This document shows, in pieces, positions 6,372-9,327 of a stretch of 9,327 nt of DNA. How positions within the stretch are numbered: position 1 is the stretch's first letter; each line of letters opens with the position of its first letter. A program made the position numbers and the translations under genes. The DNA is taken from assembly GCA_017617145.1 (NCBI GenBank), contig JAFZWX010000234.1, positions 1 to 9,327 on the forward strand, written 5' to 3'. The notes beneath the pieces were generated by a model. That model was not told the DNA's origin. It saw nothing but the letters and a program-made list of their open reading frames with translations, and made no database searches. Origin of the DNA: Treponema sp. (GTDB lineage Bacteria > Spirochaetota > Spirochaetia > Treponematales > Treponemataceae).

Positions 6372-7361
6372 TTAATTTTCGACAAAAATTATCTCTGTCT
6401 CAAGAGAAAATCCAAATTTTTGCTGTACTTTTTCCTGAACCTGCTGTACAAGAGTTTTAATATCTTTTGCAGTTGCATTTCCAGTATTTATTATAAAATT
6501 TCCATGAAAATCGGCAACTTTTGCACCGCCACAGGTTAGTCCCCTAAGGCCTGCTTCATCAATTATCATACCTGAAGGCTTACCAAAAGCATGATTATTC
6601 TTAAAAACAGAGCCTGCACTTGGAAATTTAAAATGTCCTTTGTTTACACGTTCTGAAATATATTTTTTACATTCTGATTGAATATCAGGTTGATCCGAAG
6701 CATTTTTTTGTGTAAGAAGGAAGGTTGCTGTTGTAATAAACTTTTTACCGCTTTGATAAGGGGAAGTTTTATATGCCCATTTTTCCGGATTATATAGCTC
6801 CTGTTGCAGTTTGATTTTTGAATCTGAATAATCCTGATAACTTACAGAGAAAATAATATCTGAAATTGATTTATCAAAGCAGCGGGCATTCATAAAAACA
6901 GCTCCACCTACAGTTCCCGGTAGTCCTGCAAACTGTTCAACGCCGCTTATACTGTTTTCTGTACAGAAATTTACAAAAGCAGCCATAGGAGTTCCGCTAA
7001 AGCAGGTTACAAGTACCTGATCTTTTTTGAGTTTGATTTTTCCAAATTGAGGTGATATGTTTGATGGAGGAAAATACGCAGCATCAGAAAAGTTGGTGGT
7101 GCATACAACAGCACCTCTAAAACCTTCATCTGCAAAAACAATATTGCTTCCGCCTCCCATTATAAAAAAACGAATATTATTCTGCAGCAGCGCTTCAAGT
7201 GCAATTTGAAAAGAATAATAGTTTTGTGGAGCAATAAAAAGGTCTGCATTACCGCCGATTTTAAATGTGGTTTTTGGAGCCAGCGGTTCATTTTCGAGAA
7301 TGTCGCCAATAAAAGCATCGTGATTTTTGAGGATTTGTTTTATAAGTGTGTAATCATTCAC
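6372..7361 (-). CDS. murB: UDP-N-acetylenolpyruvoylglucosamine reductase (MurB)
   Basis: MurB reduces UDP-GlcNAc-enolpyruvate to UDP-MurNAc with NADPH and FAD, the second committed step of peptidoglycan precursor synthesis in the cytoplasm. In 329 residues: PLAPKTTFKIGGNADLF (27-42), FAD-binding MGGGSNI (68-74) and GLPGTVGGAVFMNA (146-159), WAYKTSPYQ (195-203), PSAGSVFKNN (247-256) with catalytic Ser251, and the C-terminal LETEIIF with the expected Glu (323). The long Tyr-loop of E. coli-type MurB appears absent, so it fits the type II class. The usual YRxS motif reads Y197-K198-T-S, a Lys in place of the active-site Arg. The start is a GTG at 7361 with no ribosome site and a TATAAT just upstream; no better in-frame start exists before conserved sequence. 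It heads the minus-strand cluster, with a separate promoter possible for the CNB gene. Confidence 0.95.
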   Translation of the reverse strand: MNDYTLIKQILKNHDAFIGDILENEPLAPKTTFKIGGNADLFIAPQNYYSFQIALEALLQNNIRFFIMGGGSNIVFADEGFRGAVVCTTNFSDAAYFPPSNISPQFGKIKLKKDQVLVTCFSGTPMAAFVNFCTENSISGVEQFAGLPGTVGGAVFMNARCFDKSISDIIFSVSYQDYSDSKIKLQQELYNPEKWAYKTSPYQSGKKFITTATFLLTQKNASDQPDIQSECKKYISERVNKGHFKFPSAGSVFKNNHAFGKPSGMIIDEAGLRGLTCGGAKVADFHGNFIINTGNATAKDIKTLVQQVQEKVQQKFGFSLETEIIFVEN

Positions 7362-7367
7362 AATTTA

Positions 7368-7396
7368 ATTATATCATTCACAGCAATACAGCGCAA
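7368..7396 (-). promoter_or_regulatory. Probable promoter of murB, giving a near-leaderless mRNA
   Basis: On the minus strand TTGCGC (7396-7391) is 17 nt from a perfect TATAAT (7373-7368). The GTG start of murB begins only 6 nt after the -10 box, so transcription should start at or next to the start codon. Confidence 0.55.
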
Positions 7397-7434
7397 TAAT
7401 ATCTACGGAAATCAATTTTTAGTAATTTTTATCA

Positions 7435-7463
7435 TTGCCCGATTAACAAGATGGTGGTAAAAT
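7435..7463 (+). promoter_or_regulatory. Probable promoter of the rubredoxin gene
   Basis: TTGCCC (7435-7440), 17-nt spacer, TAAAAT (7458-7463). The leader would be about 40 nt and contains a T-rich run before AAGAGAAG ahead of the ATG. The -10 hexamer and spacing match those proposed before the PilZ gene. It is divergent from the murB promoter, with about 38 nt between the two -35 boxes. Confidence 0.5.
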
Positions 7464-7509
7464 AATTATAGAGAGTTTTTCAAATTCTATTTTTTTTAAG
7501 AGAAGTGCT

Positions 7510-7668
7510 ATGGAAAGAATGCAATGCGATAATTGTGGATATGTTTATGATAAAGATCAGGGCGACGAAAAAAGTGGAATTGCACCAGGAACAGAATGGA
7601 AGGATGTTCCTGCTGATTACAAGTGCCCTGAATGTGGTGCCGACAAAAGCAAATTTATTATAGAATAG
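7510..7668 (+). CDS. Rubredoxin
   Basis: Rubredoxin is a small cytoplasmic one-electron carrier with a mononuclear Fe(Cys)4 centre; in anaerobic and microaerophilic spirochaetes it commonly supplies electrons to superoxide reductase (family knowledge). The 52-residue product is complete and normal in length. It has MQCDNCGYVYD (C6-x2-C9), then GIAPGTEWKDVPADYKCPEC with C39-x2-C42, followed by GADKSKF, which is the classic rubredoxin layout including the aromatic core residues Tyr11, Tyr13, Trp30 and Phe49. The ATG at 7510 has AAGAGAAG upstream; Met4 is a less likely start. It has its own promoter-like sequence and is divergent from murB. A separate promoter for cysS lies in the 67-nt gap downstream, and no terminator hairpin is visible there, so read-through into cysS is possible. 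Confidence 0.96.
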   Translation: MERMQCDNCGYVYDKDQGDEKSGIAPGTEWKDVPADYKCPECGADKSKFIIE

Positions 7669-7687
7669 AACTCTTTTTTCAATCTTG

Positions 7688-7716
7688 TTGTTTAAGACTC
7701 GCGAAAATTGTATAAT
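7688..7716 (+). promoter_or_regulatory. Probable promoter of cysS
   Basis: TTGTTT (7688-7693), 17-nt spacer, perfect TATAAT (7711-7716). Transcription would start near 7723, with AAAGAGG (7722-7728) as the ribosome binding site 7 nt before the ATG. The leader is too short for a T-box or riboswitch. Confidence 0.6.
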
Positions 7717-7735
7717 CTAGTAAAGAGGTACAGTT

Positions 7736-9280
7736 ATGGCACTAAGATTATACAATACAATGGGACGCACAATGCAGGAGTTTAAGCCAATCCGCGAAGG
7801 CTTTGTTGGATTTTATGGCTGTGGCCCTACTGTTTATAATTATGCGCATATCGGAAACCTGCGTGCTTATGTATTCCTTGATATTCTGGATAAAACTCTC
7901 ACTCTTCTTGGCTATGATATTAAGCATGTAATGAATATTACCGATGTTGGACACCTTAGCGATGACGGCGACAACGGTGAAGACAAAATGAAAAAATCTG
8001 CTGCAGAACGTCATCAGAGTGTGCTTGAAGTAGCAAACTTTTACACCGATGCCTTTATGAAAGACATTGATGCCATGAATATTCGTCATCCTGATGTTAT
8101 TTGCCGTGCTACCGAACATATTGACGACATGATTGAGCTTATTAAAAAGATTGAAGCAAACGGTCATACTTACATGGCAGGCGGAAACCTTTATTACGAT
8201 ATTTCTACTTATCCTGATTACGGTAAGCTTGCAAACTTAAATCTTGATGAACTTAAAGCAGGAGCCGGTAAACGTAAGGTTGTTGTTGTTGATGAAAACA
8301 AGCGAAATCCTGGTGACTTTGTTCTTTGGTTTACAAAATCTAAGTTTGAAGATCAGGCAATGACCTGGGACAGTCCTTGGGGACGCGGTTATCCTGGCTG
8401 GCATATTGAATGTTCTGCAATGAGTATGAAATATCTTGGAAAGCATTTTGATATTCACACAGGCGGTATTGACCATATTCCTGTACATCATACAAATGAA
8501 ATTGCCCAGAGTGAAGGAAGTTTTACTCCAGAAGAACACGCTCAAGGTCCTTGGGTAAACTACTGGATGCACAATGAATTCCTTATTCTTGAAGGCGGAA
8601 AAATGAGCAAGAGCAGCGGAAACTTTATTACCCTGCAGGCTGATTTACCGCCGGAAAGAGGATATTCATTAAAGTCAAAGGGTTACGAGCCTTTGGATTA
8701 CCGCTATTTCCTTATGGGAGGCCACTACAGAAAGCCTTTAATGTTCAGCTTGAACGGACTTGATTCTGCAAAATCGAGCAGAGCGGCTTTGAACCAGCGT
8801 GTTGCAAAACTGATTTCCCGCGCCAATGATGAAGAAAAACTTGGATTGACCCGCGAAAATTTTGCCACCGTTCTTGCGGGAATTGACTGCGAAACTGAAA
8901 ACCTTGCAAAGTTCCGCGAAGGCCTTGAAAACGACCTTGCAACTCCTGTTGCCATGGCTGCCATGCAAAAAGAAGCCGCCGGTAAGGGCACAACAAAAGC
9001 AAGCGTTTCTTTGGCAGCAATCTTAAAAATGGACAGTGTTTTGAGCCTGGACGTTATTAAAAATGCCTTTGCCGTTCTTGAAGAACAAAATGCCGCGGTT
9101 TCTGTAAATCCTCACGAAGGAGACCCTGAAGCTGATGAAATTGATGCTCTTGTTAAAGAACGCACTCAGGCAAAGAAGGATAAAAACTTTGCCCGCGCTG
9201 ATGAGATTCGCGATATCCTGACAAAGCGTGGTATTGTGGTTACAGACACACCTAATGGGCCGGTTTGGGCTAGGAGTTAG
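7736..9280 (+). CDS. cysS: Cysteinyl-tRNA synthetase
   Basis: This class I aminoacyl-tRNA synthetase charges tRNA-Cys with cysteine in the cytoplasm. It has 514 residues, longer than the 461 of E. coli. Seen in order: YGCGPTVYN with C29, the HIGH motif as HIGN (38-41), NITDVGHLSDDGDNGEDKM, then WHIECSAMSMKYLG (C226), DIHTGGIDHIPVHHTNEIAQ (H251, E255) and KMSKS (289-293) in GGKMSKSSGNFIT. C29, C226, H251 and E255 have the spacing of the four zinc ligands that select cysteine (C28, C209, H234 and E238 in E. coli). A short insertion follows KMSKS (LPPERGYSLKSKGYEP) before LDYRYFLMGGHYRKP. The end, FARADEIRDILTKRGIVVTD, is the usual C-terminal helical region. The ATG at 7736 has AAAGAGG upstream and its own promoter. 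No terminator is seen before the window ends. Confidence 0.98.
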   Translation: MALRLYNTMGRTMQEFKPIREGFVGFYGCGPTVYNYAHIGNLRAYVFLDILDKTLTLLGYDIKHVMNITDVGHLSDDGDNGEDKMKKSAAERHQSVLEVANFYTDAFMKDIDAMNIRHPDVICRATEHIDDMIELIKKIEANGHTYMAGGNLYYDISTYPDYGKLANLNLDELKAGAGKRKVVVVDENKRNPGDFVLWFTKSKFEDQAMTWDSPWGRGYPGWHIECSAMSMKYLGKHFDIHTGGIDHIPVHHTNEIAQSEGSFTPEEHAQGPWVNYWMHNEFLILEGGKMSKSSGNFITLQADLPPERGYSLKSKGYEPLDYRYFLMGGHYRKPLMFSLNGLDSAKSSRAALNQRVAKLISRANDEEKLGLTRENFATVLAGIDCETENLAKFREGLENDLATPVAMAAMQKEAAGKGTTKASVSLAAILKMDSVLSLDVIKNAFAVLEEQNAAVSVNPHEGDPEADEIDALVKERTQAKKDKNFARADEIRDILTKRGIVVTDTPNGPVWARS

Positions 9281-9283
9281 GGA

Positions 9284-9327
9284 ATAGTAAATAGTAAATA
9301 GTAAATAGGAAATAGTAAAATAGTAAA
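9284..9327 (+). repeat. 7-bp tandem repeat (ATAGTAA) at the window edge
   Basis: Three exact ATAGTAA units (9284-9304) are followed by a variant ATAGGAA (9305-9311) and two 8-bp ATAGTAAA units (9312-9327), running off the window 3 nt after the cysS stop. The period of 7 puts stop codons in several frames. Copy number beyond the edge is unknown. Confidence 0.9.

Noticed and set aside
7206..7460. 84-codon open frame on the plus strand antisense to the start of murB
   Set aside because: No ribosome site or family features; it overlaps conserved murB sequence and the divergent promoter region.
7669..7735. Possible T-box or other riboswitch before cysS
   Set aside because: The gap is only 67 nt and the predicted transcript starts about 13 nt before the ATG, so there is no room for such a structure.

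Overview
The window looks like chromosome from a low-GC spirochaete of the genus Treponema. The evidence is the end of an alpha-type ribosomal operon (rpoA-rplQ) followed by a small zinc-ribbon gene, a PilZ protein whose N-terminal half resembles spirochaetal PilZ proteins, a relaxed spirochaete-style lipobox, and the grouping of a double cyclic-nucleotide-binding protein, murB and cysS, an order I recall from other treponemes but did not check. All genes look like native housekeeping or lineage genes. I see no insertion sequence, phage gene, tRNA, rRNA or CRISPR array.

Layout. Positions 1-1549 (+) hold the 3' part of rpoA, rplQ (11-bp overlap) and an 84-aa zinc-ribbon protein, closed by a clear intrinsic terminator at 1577-1609. 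Positions 1670-3841 (+) hold a two-gene unit: a PilZ (c-di-GMP receptor) protein and a TPR protein. Positions 4086-7361 (-) hold four co-directional genes read from right to left: murB, a double-CNB Crp-like protein, a secreted protein of unknown function and a DUF192 lipoprotein. A divergent promoter region at 7362-7509 separates murB from a 52-aa rubredoxin (7510-7668, +), which is followed by cysS (7736-9280, +). The window ends in a 7-bp tandem repeat.

The most unusual structure is the convergent gap between the TPR and DUF192 genes (3842-4085). Each gene is followed, about 15 nt after its stop codon, by a long hairpin element in its own sense orientation. The two outer stems have unrelated sequences but are each self-complementary. 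The 14-nt loop and the five closing base pairs are almost identical, and both copies are flanked by related AATGAATKYAT-like direct repeats. Because the copies face each other, their loops are mutually complementary on either strand. This pattern (conserved loop, diverged but paired stems, fixed position after the stop codon) suggests a repeated 3'-end RNA element or structured DNA element that I cannot assign to a known family.

Functionally the window mixes transcription and translation (RpoA, L17, CysRS), second-messenger sensing (PilZ for c-di-GMP, CNB protein for a cyclic nucleotide), cell-wall precursor synthesis (MurB), anaerobic electron transfer (rubredoxin) and two exported proteins of unknown role.
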